A stretch of DNA of 44,177 nucleotides, taken from positions 1 through 44,177 of the forward strand of contig CAZLIC010000029.1 of the NCBI GenBank assembly GCA_964559535.1, written 5' to 3'. A program made the translations under genes and the position numbers. The notes under the pieces were generated by a model. That model ran no database searches, had not been told where the DNA came from, and saw only the letters and a list, made by a program, of their open reading frames with translations. The DNA is from CAZLIC01 sp964559535 (GTDB taxonomy: Bacteria; Pseudomonadota; Alphaproteobacteria; Rhodobacterales; Rhodobacteraceae). Positions 24,700-31,577 of this stretch are shown piece after piece. How positions within the stretch are numbered: position 1 is the first letter of the stretch; each line of letters begins with the position of its first letter.

Positions 24700-24715
24700 T
24701 TGCAACCGGTTGCAA
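24700..24715. promoter_or_regulatory. LacI/GalR-type operator, perfect 16-bp palindrome
   Basis: TTGCAACCGGTTGCAA is a perfect palindrome with the CG centre typical of LacI-family sites. It lies 149 bp upstream of the binding-protein start, just before a TTGACC hexamer (24723-24728) that could be a -35 element. Which of the two nearby LacI regulators binds is unknown. Confidence 0.75.
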
Positions 24716-24772
24716 GGATCTGTTGACCGGCAGGGCGCAACTCGTCAGTCTGTTTCATCGGGCTGATCGAGT

Positions 24773-24806
24773 CGCCCGGCCGCACCGGGGAGGGTGTGGC
24801 CGGGCG
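24773..24806 (+). promoter_or_regulatory. Strong GC-rich leader hairpin upstream of the binding-protein gene
   Basis: CGCCCGGCCGCACC (24773-24786) pairs with GGTGTGGCCGGGCG (24793-24806) across GGGGAG, giving a 14-bp stem with a single G-U wobble. No T-run follows, so it is not a classic terminator. It lies in the probable 5' leader of the importer mRNA together with a second hairpin at 24821-24841. Confidence 0.6.
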
Positions 24807-24820
24807 CTGAAGAAACGGAA

Positions 24821-24841
24821 CCTGCCGTATCGGACGGCAGG
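24821..24841 (+). promoter_or_regulatory. Second leader hairpin upstream of the binding-protein gene
   Basis: CCTGCCGT (24821-24828) and ACGGCAGG (24834-24841) form a perfect 8-bp stem with a 5-nt loop. It ends about 9 bp before the GGGAGG ribosome binding site and could protect or expose it. Confidence 0.5.
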
Positions 24842-24863
24842 CCGACACTGGGAGGAAACCACC

Positions 24864-25805
24864 ATGAAGAAGACCCTTATCGCAGCCGGCTTCGCCTCGT
24901 TGATGGCCACCACCGCCCTGGCGGATGGCATCGGCGTGTCGATGGCGCTGTTCGACGACAACTTCCTGACCGTCCTGCGCAACGGCATCCAGGCGCAGGC
25001 CGATGCCGCAGGCCTGTCGGTGCAGATCGAGGACGCCCAGAACGACGTGGCCAAGCAGCTGGACCAGATCAACAACTTCATCGCCTCGGGCGTGGATGCG
25101 ATCATCGTCAACCCGGTCGACACCTCGGCGACCCAGGCCATGACCGACGCCGCCGCAGCCGCCGGCGTGCCGCTGGTCTATGTGAACCGCCAGCCCATCA
25201 ATGTGGACACCCTGCCCGACGGCCAGGCCTTCGTCGCCTCGAACGAAAGCGACTCGTCGCGCCAGGGCTTCATCGAGCAGTGCAACCAGTGGGCCGCGGC
25301 CGGCAAGACCGAGGTCAGCGTCTATGTGATGCAGGGCGAGTTGTCGAACCAGGCCGCCGTGCAGCGCACCCAGAATTACTATGACGTGATGGAAGCCGGG
25401 CAGTGCGCGGTCAAGGTCAACGTCATTGACCAGCAGACCGCCAACTGGTCGCGCGATCAGGCGCAGTCGCTGATGACCAACTGGCTGTCCACCGGCACCG
25501 CCTTCGACGGCGTGCTGGCCAACAACGACGAGATGGCCATCGGGGCCCTGCAGGCGATCAAGGCCGCGGGCATCGACATGGGCTCGGTCATCGTGTCGGG
25601 CGTCGATGCCACGCAGGACGCGCTGGCGTCGATGCAGGCGGGCGAGCTGGACATCACCGTGTTCCAGAACGCGGCAGCCCAGGGCGGCGGCGCGCTGGAC
25701 GCGGCGGTGAAGCTGTCCAAGGGCGAGGCCGTGGAGAAGAAGGTCTACGTGCCCTTCGAACTGGTCACCCCGGCGAACATCGACAACTACCTCGCCAAGA
25801 ACTGA
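24864..25805 (+). CDS. Sugar/cyclitol ABC transporter periplasmic binding protein, MocB/inositol-like
   Basis: The protein has 313 residues. A classic Sec signal (MKKTLIAAGFASLMATTALA) is cut at about residue 20. The mature part is a ribose-type (family 1) binding protein with GVSMALFDDNFLTVLRNG, VDAIIVNPVDTSATQAM, GVLANNDEMAIGALQAI and SGVDATQDALASMQAGE. The opening segment resembles rhizopine- and inositol-binding proteins (MocB, IbpA), which supports cyclitol uptake, but ribose-like ligands are possible. ATG at 24864 follows GGGAGG. A strong hairpin after the stop (25823-25848) probably raises its level relative to the permease and ATPase. Confidence 0.9.
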   Translation: MKKTLIAAGFASLMATTALADGIGVSMALFDDNFLTVLRNGIQAQADAAGLSVQIEDAQNDVAKQLDQINNFIASGVDAIIVNPVDTSATQAMTDAAAAAGVPLVYVNRQPINVDTLPDGQAFVASNESDSSRQGFIEQCNQWAAAGKTEVSVYVMQGELSNQAAVQRTQNYYDVMEAGQCAVKVNVIDQQTANWSRDQAQSLMTNWLSTGTAFDGVLANNDEMAIGALQAIKAAGIDMGSVIVSGVDATQDALASMQAGELDITVFQNAAAQGGGALDAAVKLSKGEAVEKKVYVPFELVTPANIDNYLAKN

Positions 25806-25822
25806 TTGATCCAGACATGATG

Positions 25823-25848
25823 GAACGGGGCGGCCTGCCGCCCCGTTC
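25823..25848 (+). terminator. Intercistronic hairpin after the binding-protein gene (locus 1)
   Basis: GAACGGGGCGGC (25823-25834) and GCCGCCCCGTTC (25837-25848) are perfect complements; about 11 pairs with a 4-nt loop can form. There is no T-run. Hairpins in this place commonly stabilise the upstream binding-protein mRNA or partly stop transcription. Confidence 0.6.
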
Positions 25849-25870
25849 GCCTTATCCGGGGGACACGCGC

Positions 25871-26986
25871 ATGGCGCAAGGGGCTGCACAGCACGGAATC
25901 GGAGGCCTGACCTACGACCCGAAGAAGCGGGCTTTGCCGCCCGAACTGAACGTGTTCCTTGCGCTGGTCCTGATGGTGGTGGTGTTCGAGGTGCTGAACC
26001 GCCTGCAGGGCGGCAGCTTCCTGTTCAATACGCGCGCCAACCTGGACACCATCTTCAACGAACAGCGTATCAACATCATCCTGCTGCAGGTGGCCATCAC
26101 CGGCATCATCGCGCTGGGGGTCACGCAGGTGATCATCCTGGGTGGCATCGACCTGTCGTCGGGCTCGGTCGTGGGCGCCACGGCGATGATTGCCATGAGC
26201 TTTGCACAGACCGCCCTGGTGAACGGCAACCCCAACCCCAAAGCCATCTTCGGCGACTGGGCGATGGACCTGCCGGTGATCGTGCCCATTGCCGTGGGGC
26301 TGGCCTGCGGGCTGCTGGCCGGGCTGGTGAACGGCCTTCTCATCGCCTACACCCGCATCCCGCCCTTCATTGCCACGCTGGGCATGATGGTGTCGGCCCG
26401 CGGCGTGGCCAAGTGGTGGTCGAACGGCAACCCGGTCTCGTTCCCGACCGAAAGCTATGGCGCATTGTCGAACGGCGACGTCCTGGGCGGGCTGACCTTC
26501 GGGCTGGTCTCGTGGTCCGGCCAGAACCCGGCGGTGTTCTTCGCGGTGCTGGCCATCCTGTTTCACCTGGTCATGCGCTACACCATCTACGGCACCCGCA
26601 GCTACGCCATCGGCTCGAACGAGGCGGCGGCGCGGATGTCGGGCATCAACGTCGCCCGCCACAAGGTGCTGGTCTACACCATCGCCGGGCTGCTGGCCGC
26701 CGTCGCCGCCATCCTGCTGACATCCAAGAACCTGACGGCACAGGCCGGCATGGGGGTGATGTACGAACTTGATGCCATCGCCATGGCGGTGATCGGCGGC
26801 GTGTCGCTGGCCGGCGGGCGCGGCTCCATCGTGGGCACGGTTCTGGGGGCGATGATCTTTTCGGTCATCATCTCGGGCTTCACCTCGATCAGGCTCGACG
26901 CCTACTACCAGGAAATGGTGAAGGGCGCGATCATCGTCGGCGCCGTCATCCTGGACACCTGGCGCCAGAACCGGAGGGCAAAATGA
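25871..26986 (+). CDS. Sugar ABC transporter permease (RbsC-like), locus 1
   Basis: The protein has 371 residues with about eight to ten membrane segments. RbsC/FrcC-type marks are ALGVTQVIILGGIDLSSGSV, PPFIATLGMMVSARGVAKWW, the cytoplasmic coupling segment GSNEAAARMSGINV, and AVIGGVSLAGGRGSIVGT. A hydrophilic N-terminus of about 35 residues precedes the first membrane helix. ATG at 25871 is preferred to 25817, which would include the intercistronic hairpin. It overlaps the ATPase gene by ATGA. It forms the membrane channel of the importer, as a homodimer since only one permease gene is present. Confidence 0.93.
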   Translation: MAQGAAQHGIGGLTYDPKKRALPPELNVFLALVLMVVVFEVLNRLQGGSFLFNTRANLDTIFNEQRINIILLQVAITGIIALGVTQVIILGGIDLSSGSVVGATAMIAMSFAQTALVNGNPNPKAIFGDWAMDLPVIVPIAVGLACGLLAGLVNGLLIAYTRIPPFIATLGMMVSARGVAKWWSNGNPVSFPTESYGALSNGDVLGGLTFGLVSWSGQNPAVFFAVLAILFHLVMRYTIYGTRSYAIGSNEAAARMSGINVARHKVLVYTIAGLLAAVAAILLTSKNLTAQAGMGVMYELDAIAMAVIGGVSLAGGRGSIVGTVLGAMIFSVIISGFTSIRLDAYYQEMVKGAIIVGAVILDTWRQNRRAK

Positions 26987-27753
26987 CCGACACCATCCTG
27001 GAAACCCGCGGGCTGACCAAGCACTACGGCGGCGTCCACGCCCTCACCGACGCAACCTTCGCCCTGCGCCGCGGCGAACACGTGGCGATCATGGGCGACA
27101 ACGGGGCGGGCAAGTCCACCTTCGTGCGCCAGATCACCGGGGTCGAACAGCCCACGTCGGGCAGCATCGTGTTCGGCGGAAAGGAAATGGCCTTCAGCGG
27201 CCCGCTGGACGCCCGCGAAGCGGGAATCGAAACGGTGTACCAGACGCTGGCCCTGGCCGATGACCTGGACGTGCCGTCGAACCTGTTCCTGGGGCGCGAA
27301 CGCTTCTGGTTCCGCCTCGGGCCGTTCTCGATCCTCGACCGCCGCTCGATGCGCGAAGCCACCCAGGCCGCCCTGGAGAAGACGGGGGTGAAGATCCCGA
27401 ACCTGTCGAACACCATCCGCAACATGTCGGGCGGGCAGCGGCAGTGCGTGGCCATCGCCCGCACCGCCGCCTTCAAGTCGAAGCTGGTCATCATGGACGA
27501 ACCCACCGCCGCGCTGGGGGTGCAGGAAACCGCGCAGGTGGAAAACATCATCCGCACGCTGAAGGCGGCGGGCGAGCCGCTGATCCTCATCAGCCACAAC
27601 ATGCGGCAGGTGTTTGACTTGGTGGACCGCATCGTGGTGTTCCGCCGCGGCCGCATCGTGGCCAACCTGAACAAGCACGAGACCAACGGCGAGGACGTGG
27701 TGTCCTACATCACCGGCGCCAAGACCGGGGCGGAATTCGCCGGCGCGGCCTGA
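26983..27753 (+). CDS. Sugar ABC transporter ATPase, single nucleotide-binding domain, locus 1
   Basis: The protein has 256 residues with one ABC domain: Walker A GDNGAGKST (38-46), signature MSGGQRQ, Walker B LVIMDEPTAAL, and a switch His in LILISHNMRQ. Most ribose-type importers use a tandem-domain ATPase, whereas this single-domain form is like the fructose (FrcA) and inositol/rhizopine group. It probably acts as a dimer with the preceding permease. The start overlaps the permease stop. The gene ends 2 bp from the convergent LacI gene, with a small hairpin across both stops. Confidence 0.94.
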   Translation: MTDTILETRGLTKHYGGVHALTDATFALRRGEHVAIMGDNGAGKSTFVRQITGVEQPTSGSIVFGGKEMAFSGPLDAREAGIETVYQTLALADDLDVPSNLFLGRERFWFRLGPFSILDRRSMREATQAALEKTGVKIPNLSNTIRNMSGGQRQCVAIARTAAFKSKLVIMDEPTAALGVQETAQVENIIRTLKAAGEPLILISHNMRQVFDLVDRIVVFRRGRIVANLNKHETNGEDVVSYITGAKTGAEFAGAA

Positions 27754-27767
27754 GATCAGCCGATCTC
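27752..27767. terminator. Small hairpin across convergent stop codons
   Basis: GAGATC (27752-27757) and GATCTC (27762-27767) form a perfect 6-bp stem with a 4-nt loop, spanning the stop codons of the convergent ATPase and LacI genes. It is short and lacks T-runs, so terminator function is weakly supported. Confidence 0.3.
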
Positions 27768-28787
27768 GCCGAAGGGCCCCTTGTAGATGGTGCGGGGCGG
27801 AACCAGTTCCGGCTCCACCTCGGCCACCACCGGGTCGGTGCGGCCGTCGTCCATCAGCCCCCAGGCCCGCTCGATCAGCCGGTGCGCGTTCTGGCGCACC
27901 ATGTGCACCGGAAAGGCCAGGTAGGCCGCGAAGGGGTCATAGTCGTAGCAGCCGATCACCGTGCCCGCAAAGGTTTCGGGCGGCAGCGTCACGAAATGGC
28001 CCAGCACGCCCTCGAACACTGTCAGCGAATTCACGAACAGCCCGGCCGGGGCGCCACCCAGCCGGTCCAGCAGCGCGGCAATTTCGCGCGTGGCGCGGCG
28101 CGGGGCATAGCCGCAGGTGATGATCTGGTCGTCGCGCGCCGGGCGCCCGGCCGCCGCCAGCGTTTCGCGAAAACCGGTGACGCGGCCCGCCGTGGCATGG
28201 TCGCCCGCCGCCCCGCCAAGGAAATAGATGTCGCCGCCAGGGGGCATGTCCGACAGAAGCTTGGCCGTCAGGTCCGCTGCCCCGCCCCGGTTGTTCGACA
28301 CCACCGAAGGCGCGCGGCGCGAGGGCAGGTCCACGAACACATGCCGCAGCCCCGCCTGGGTGCACAGGTCCGACAGCGCGTCGGGGTCGGTGGCGCCCGC
28401 AACGAACAGCGACTCGATGGCATAGGACGCCAGCGATTCCACAACCCGGCGTTCCTCGGCCGGGTCGCGCAGGGTGCTGGCGATCACCGGCACCAGCCCG
28501 CGCTCACGTGCCTGCGCCTCAAAGCTCTGCGACATCGAGGTGAAGAAGCGGTTGTCGTGCACCGGGATGATCAGCCCCACCAGCCCCGATCGCGCCTGCC
28601 GCAACCCGCGCGCCTGCATGTTGGGGGAATAGCCCTGCTCGTCGGCAATGCGCCGGATCTCCTGCACTTTCGTTTCCGAAATGCGCCGCGCCTTCCAGGC
28701 CCCCGACAGCGCCGCCGACACCGTCGAGGGCGAGCTGCCCGACAGCCGGGCGATGTCATAGATCGTTGCCTTCCTTGCGTGCGACAT
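27756..28787 (-). CDS. LacI-family transcriptional regulator (locus 2)
   Basis: The protein has 343 residues. The helix-turn-helix is ATIYDIARLSGSSPSTVSAA, followed by a hinge and a sugar-sensing domain (GLVGLIIPVHDNRFFTSMSQ, ESLFVAGATDPDALSDL, GDIYFLGGAAGDHATAGRV). It diverges from the second importer operon across a 214-bp gap holding several inverted repeats, so it is the likely local repressor. It lies between two importer operons and might also act on the first through the palindrome at 24700-24715, though half-site spacing differs. ATG at 28787 fits the family N-terminus. Confidence 0.93.
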   Translation of the reverse strand: MSHARKATIYDIARLSGSSPSTVSAALSGAWKARRISETKVQEIRRIADEQGYSPNMQARGLRQARSGLVGLIIPVHDNRFFTSMSQSFEAQARERGLVPVIASTLRDPAEERRVVESLASYAIESLFVAGATDPDALSDLCTQAGLRHVFVDLPSRRAPSVVSNNRGGAADLTAKLLSDMPPGGDIYFLGGAAGDHATAGRVTGFRETLAAAGRPARDDQIITCGYAPRRATREIAALLDRLGGAPAGLFVNSLTVFEGVLGHFVTLPPETFAGTVIGCYDYDPFAAYLAFPVHMVRQNAHRLIERAWGLMDDGRTDPVVAEVEPELVPPRTIYKGPFGEIG

Positions 28788-28846
28788 GCGAACCGCGGGA
28801 CCTTTGAAGTTTGCTCTTGACGAACCTATGCGATTCTGGATTTCCT

Positions 28847-28866
28847 TTGCAACATCGTTTGTGCAA
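28847..28866. promoter_or_regulatory. Candidate LacI-type operator, imperfect 20-bp palindrome
   Basis: TTGCAACATCGTTTGTGCAA has TTGCA and TGCAA arms around a CG centre (28856/28857), with two more matched inner positions. It lies in the divergent gap between the locus 2 LacI gene and the importer operon. A TTGACG hexamer at 28817-28822 lies upstream, but no convincing -10 was found. Confidence 0.45.
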
Positions 28867-28969
28867 GGCGCTGCGCTGAATCAGGCGCACAAGAACCGGC
28901 CGAAAACCGCGGGAAATGTCAATCCCTGCGGCCTGGCAGGTGCTTGCCCGGATGAGCAGGGAAACAACA

Positions 28970-28987
28970 GTGCGCAATCTTGCGCAC
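28970..28987. promoter_or_regulatory. 18-bp inverted repeat next to the ribosome binding site
   Basis: GTGCGCAATCTTGCGCAC is two perfect 8-bp arms around TC. It ends 2 bp before the GGGAGG site of the binding-protein gene (start 29002). It could be a repressor site or an RNA element affecting translation; the loop is too short for a full stem unless inner pairs open. Confidence 0.5.
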
Positions 28988-29001
28988 GAGGGAGGACGAA
29001 C

Positions 29002-29994
29002 ATGAAACGGACAATGGCTGCCCTTCTGGGCGGTGTGGCGCTGGCCGCGACCATGGCCTTCGGTGCGCTGGCGCAGGACAAGCCGACGATGGGCGTGGTG
29101 GTGAAAATCGGCGGGATTCCGTGGTTCAACGCCATGGAGGCCGGCATCAAGTCACAGGGCGAGGCGCTGGGCATGGACGCCAGCATGATCGGCCCCACCT
29201 CGGCCGACCCGGCGCTGCAGGTGCGCGCCATCGAGGACCTGATCGCCAAGGGCGTCGATGTGATCGGCGTGGTGCCGAACGACGAGGCCGCGCTGGAACC
29301 GGTGCTGGAAAAGGCCCGGGCGGCGGGGATCAAGGTGGTCAGCCACGAAGGGCCGGGCATCAACAACGTCGACTGGAACTTCGAAATGGCCTCGGCCACC
29401 GGCTTTGGCGAAACCCATGCCGAACTTCTGGCGCAGAAGATGGGCGGCAAGGGCGAGTACGGCGTGTTCGTGGGCAGCCTGACCGTTCCGCTGCACAATG
29501 CCTGGGCCGACGCGGCCATCGCCTATCTGGCGGCCAAGTACCCCGACATGAAGCCGGTGGGCGAGCGCTATGGCGTGGCCGAGAACGTGGACGACAGCCG
29601 CAAGACGGCGCTGGACCTGATGGCGGCCAATCCCGGCCTGGGCGGCTTCCTGGCCTTCGGCTCGCAAGGGCCGATCGGCGCCGGGCGTGCCATCGAGGAA
29701 CAGCGCAAGACCGGCAGCGTCCACGTCATCGGGCCGTTCTCGCCCGGGCAGGGGCGTGATCTGGTGAAGTCCGGCGCCATCTCGGGCGGGTTCATGTGGA
29801 ACCCCATGGAAGCCGGCAAGGTGTTCGTCACCATCGGCGACATGCTGGTGAAGGGCACCGAAATCACCGAGGGCACCGACATTCCGGGCCTGGGCGTCGT
29901 CTCGCCCGATGCCGCGGGCAAGGACATCATCCAGAACAGCCTGGTCGCGATCAACGCCGAAACGGTGGACGGACTGGCGGACATGGGTCTGTAA
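29002..29994 (+). CDS. Sugar ABC transporter periplasmic binding protein (LsrB/RhaS-like), locus 2
   Basis: The protein has 330 residues. A Sec signal (MKRTMAALLGGVALAATMAF) ends at about residue 24 (ALA). The mature part is a family 1 binding protein: TMGVVVKIGGIPWFNAMEAG, EDLIAKGVDVIGVVPNDEAA, GGFLAFGSQGPIGAGRAIEE. The opening and the VVPNDEAALEPVLEKA segment recall the LsrB/RhaS group, whose ligands include AI-2, rhamnose and tetritols, so the ligand cannot be named. ATG at 29002 has GGGAGGA upstream. It is followed by a hairpin and an intrinsic terminator, implying more binding protein than downstream products. Confidence 0.9.
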   Translation: MKRTMAALLGGVALAATMAFGALAQDKPTMGVVVKIGGIPWFNAMEAGIKSQGEALGMDASMIGPTSADPALQVRAIEDLIAKGVDVIGVVPNDEAALEPVLEKARAAGIKVVSHEGPGINNVDWNFEMASATGFGETHAELLAQKMGGKGEYGVFVGSLTVPLHNAWADAAIAYLAAKYPDMKPVGERYGVAENVDDSRKTALDLMAANPGLGGFLAFGSQGPIGAGRAIEEQRKTGSVHVIGPFSPGQGRDLVKSGAISGGFMWNPMEAGKVFVTIGDMLVKGTEITEGTDIPGLGVVSPDAAGKDIIQNSLVAINAETVDGLADMGL

Positions 29995-29998
29995 GAGG

Positions 29999-30014
29999 GG
30001 GGCTGCAAAGCCCC
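29999..30014 (+). terminator. Short hairpin after the locus 2 binding-protein gene
   Basis: GGGGCT (29999-30004) and AGCCCC (30009-30014) form a perfect 6-bp stem with a GCAA tetraloop just after the stop codon. GCAA is a stable GNRA loop, so it may protect the upstream mRNA 3' end. Confidence 0.5.
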
Positions 30015-30039
30015 GCTCCCACTGATGCTCCCGAGCCTT

Positions 30040-30078
30040 GGGCCGGGGTCGGCCATCGCGCTGCCCCGGCCCGTTTTT
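30040..30078 (+). terminator. Intrinsic terminator/attenuator inside the locus 2 operon
   Basis: GGGCCGGGG (30040-30048) and CCCCGGCCC (30064-30072) form a perfect 9-bp GC stem, followed by GTTTTT (30073-30078). The ATPase gene starts 12 bp later, so partial read-through is needed to express the rest of the operon. Confidence 0.7.
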
Positions 30079-30089
30079 GAGAAAGCCCG

Positions 30090-31577
30090 ATGACCGACGC
30101 CATCCGCTTCCGCAACATATCCAAGGTCTTCGGCGGCGTGCGGGCGCTGGACGCGCTGGAATTCACCCTGGCCGCGGGCGAGGTGCATTGCCTGGCCGGA
30201 GAGAACGGCTGCGGCAAATCCACCCTGATCAAGATCATCACCGGGGTCTACCAGCCCGAGCCGGGCGCCGGGATGGAACTGTTCGGCGAACGCCACACGA
30301 CGATTTCGCCGGGAGTGGCGCGCAAGGCCGGAATCGCGGTGATCTGGCAGGACCTGGCGCTGTTTCCCGAAATGACGGTGGCCGAAAACATCGCCTTCGA
30401 ATCAATGCTGGGCAACATGCCGCGCCGGGTGCGGCACGGCGCCTTGCGGGCGGCGGCACAGGCTGCCCTGGCGCGGCTGGATGTGACGCTGGACCTTGAC
30501 GCGCGGCTGGGCACGCTGCCCATCGCGCAGCGGCAGATCGTGGCGATTGCCCGCGCGCTGGTCAGTGATGCGCGGCTGATCTTCATGGACGAACCGACCG
30601 CCTCTCTGACGCAAAGCGAGACAGACGCGCTTCTGGCCGTGGTGCGCACGCTGTCGGGGCGCGGGGTGGCGGTGGTGTTCGTCAGCCACCGTCTGGCCGA
30701 GGTGCTGGACGTGTGCAGCCGCGTGACCGTGCTGCGCGATGGCAAGCTGGTCGGGGTCTATCCGACCGAGGGCATGACACAGGCGCGGCTGACCGAACTG
30801 ATGACGGGCAAGACCTTCGACAAGGTGGTCGCCGCGCGCGACATGTCGGCGGCGCCTGCGATGCTGGAAGTTTCGGGGCTGACAAAGCGGGGCGAATTTT
30901 CCGACGTTTCATTCACATTGCGGCGGGGTGAGGTTCTGGGCATTGCCGGGCTGATCGGCGCGGGGCGCACGGAACTGGCGCATGTCCTGTTCGGCATGGC
31001 ACGTGCAGATTCGGGTTCGGTCCGGCTTGACGGGCGCGCGGTGGCGTTCACCTCCAACCGGCAGGCGGTGGATGCCGGTATCGCTTATGTCTCGGAAGAC
31101 CGGCTGGCGCTGGGGCTGATCCAGCCGCAGTCGATTTCCGACAACGCGGTGATGGCGGTGTTGCGGCGGCTCACCGGGGCTTCGGGGCTGTTGTCGGCGC
31201 GCGCGCAGGACGACCTGGTGGCGCACTGGATTGCGGAACTGGCGGTCAAGATCGGCAAGCCGGCCGATGCGGTTGCCACCCTGTCGGGCGGCAACCAGCA
31301 GCGGGTGGTGCTGGCCAAGTGGCTGGCAACCCAGCCGCGGGTGCTGATCCTGGACAGCCCGACCGTGGGTGTGGATGTGGGCGCGCGGGCGGGCATCTTT
31401 CGCATTGTGCGCCAGTTGGCCGACAAGGGGCTGGCGATCCTGCTGATTTCCGACGAGGTGACGGAACTGCACGCCAACGCCGACCGGGTGCTGCACATGG
31501 CGCATGGCAGGGTGGTGGGCGCGTTCGACCCGCGGACCGCCACGTTGCCCGAGATGGAGGCGGCGGTCTATGCGTAG
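30090..31577 (+). CDS. Sugar ABC transporter ATPase, tandem nucleotide-binding domains, locus 2
   Basis: The protein has 495 residues, RbsA-like. Domain 1 has Walker A GENGCGKST (37-45), Walker B LIFMDEPTASL and switch VFVSHRLAEV, but its signature reads LPIAQRQIVAIARAL instead of LSGGQ. Domain 2 has GIAGLIGAGRTELAHVLFG in place of a strict Walker A, the full signature LSGGNQQRVVLAKWL, and LILDSPTVGVDVGA. Such asymmetry is normal in this family. The start follows the attenuator at 30040-30078. The end overlaps the first permease gene by 8 bp. It powers the importer with the two downstream permeases. Confidence 0.94.
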   Translation: MTDAIRFRNISKVFGGVRALDALEFTLAAGEVHCLAGENGCGKSTLIKIITGVYQPEPGAGMELFGERHTTISPGVARKAGIAVIWQDLALFPEMTVAENIAFESMLGNMPRRVRHGALRAAAQAALARLDVTLDLDARLGTLPIAQRQIVAIARALVSDARLIFMDEPTASLTQSETDALLAVVRTLSGRGVAVVFVSHRLAEVLDVCSRVTVLRDGKLVGVYPTEGMTQARLTELMTGKTFDKVVAARDMSAAPAMLEVSGLTKRGEFSDVSFTLRRGEVLGIAGLIGAGRTELAHVLFGMARADSGSVRLDGRAVAFTSNRQAVDAGIAYVSEDRLALGLIQPQSISDNAVMAVLRRLTGASGLLSARAQDDLVAHWIAELAVKIGKPADAVATLSGGNQQRVVLAKWLATQPRVLILDSPTVGVDVGARAGIFRIVRQLADKGLAILLISDEVTELHANADRVLHMAHGRVVGAFDPRTATLPEMEAAVYA

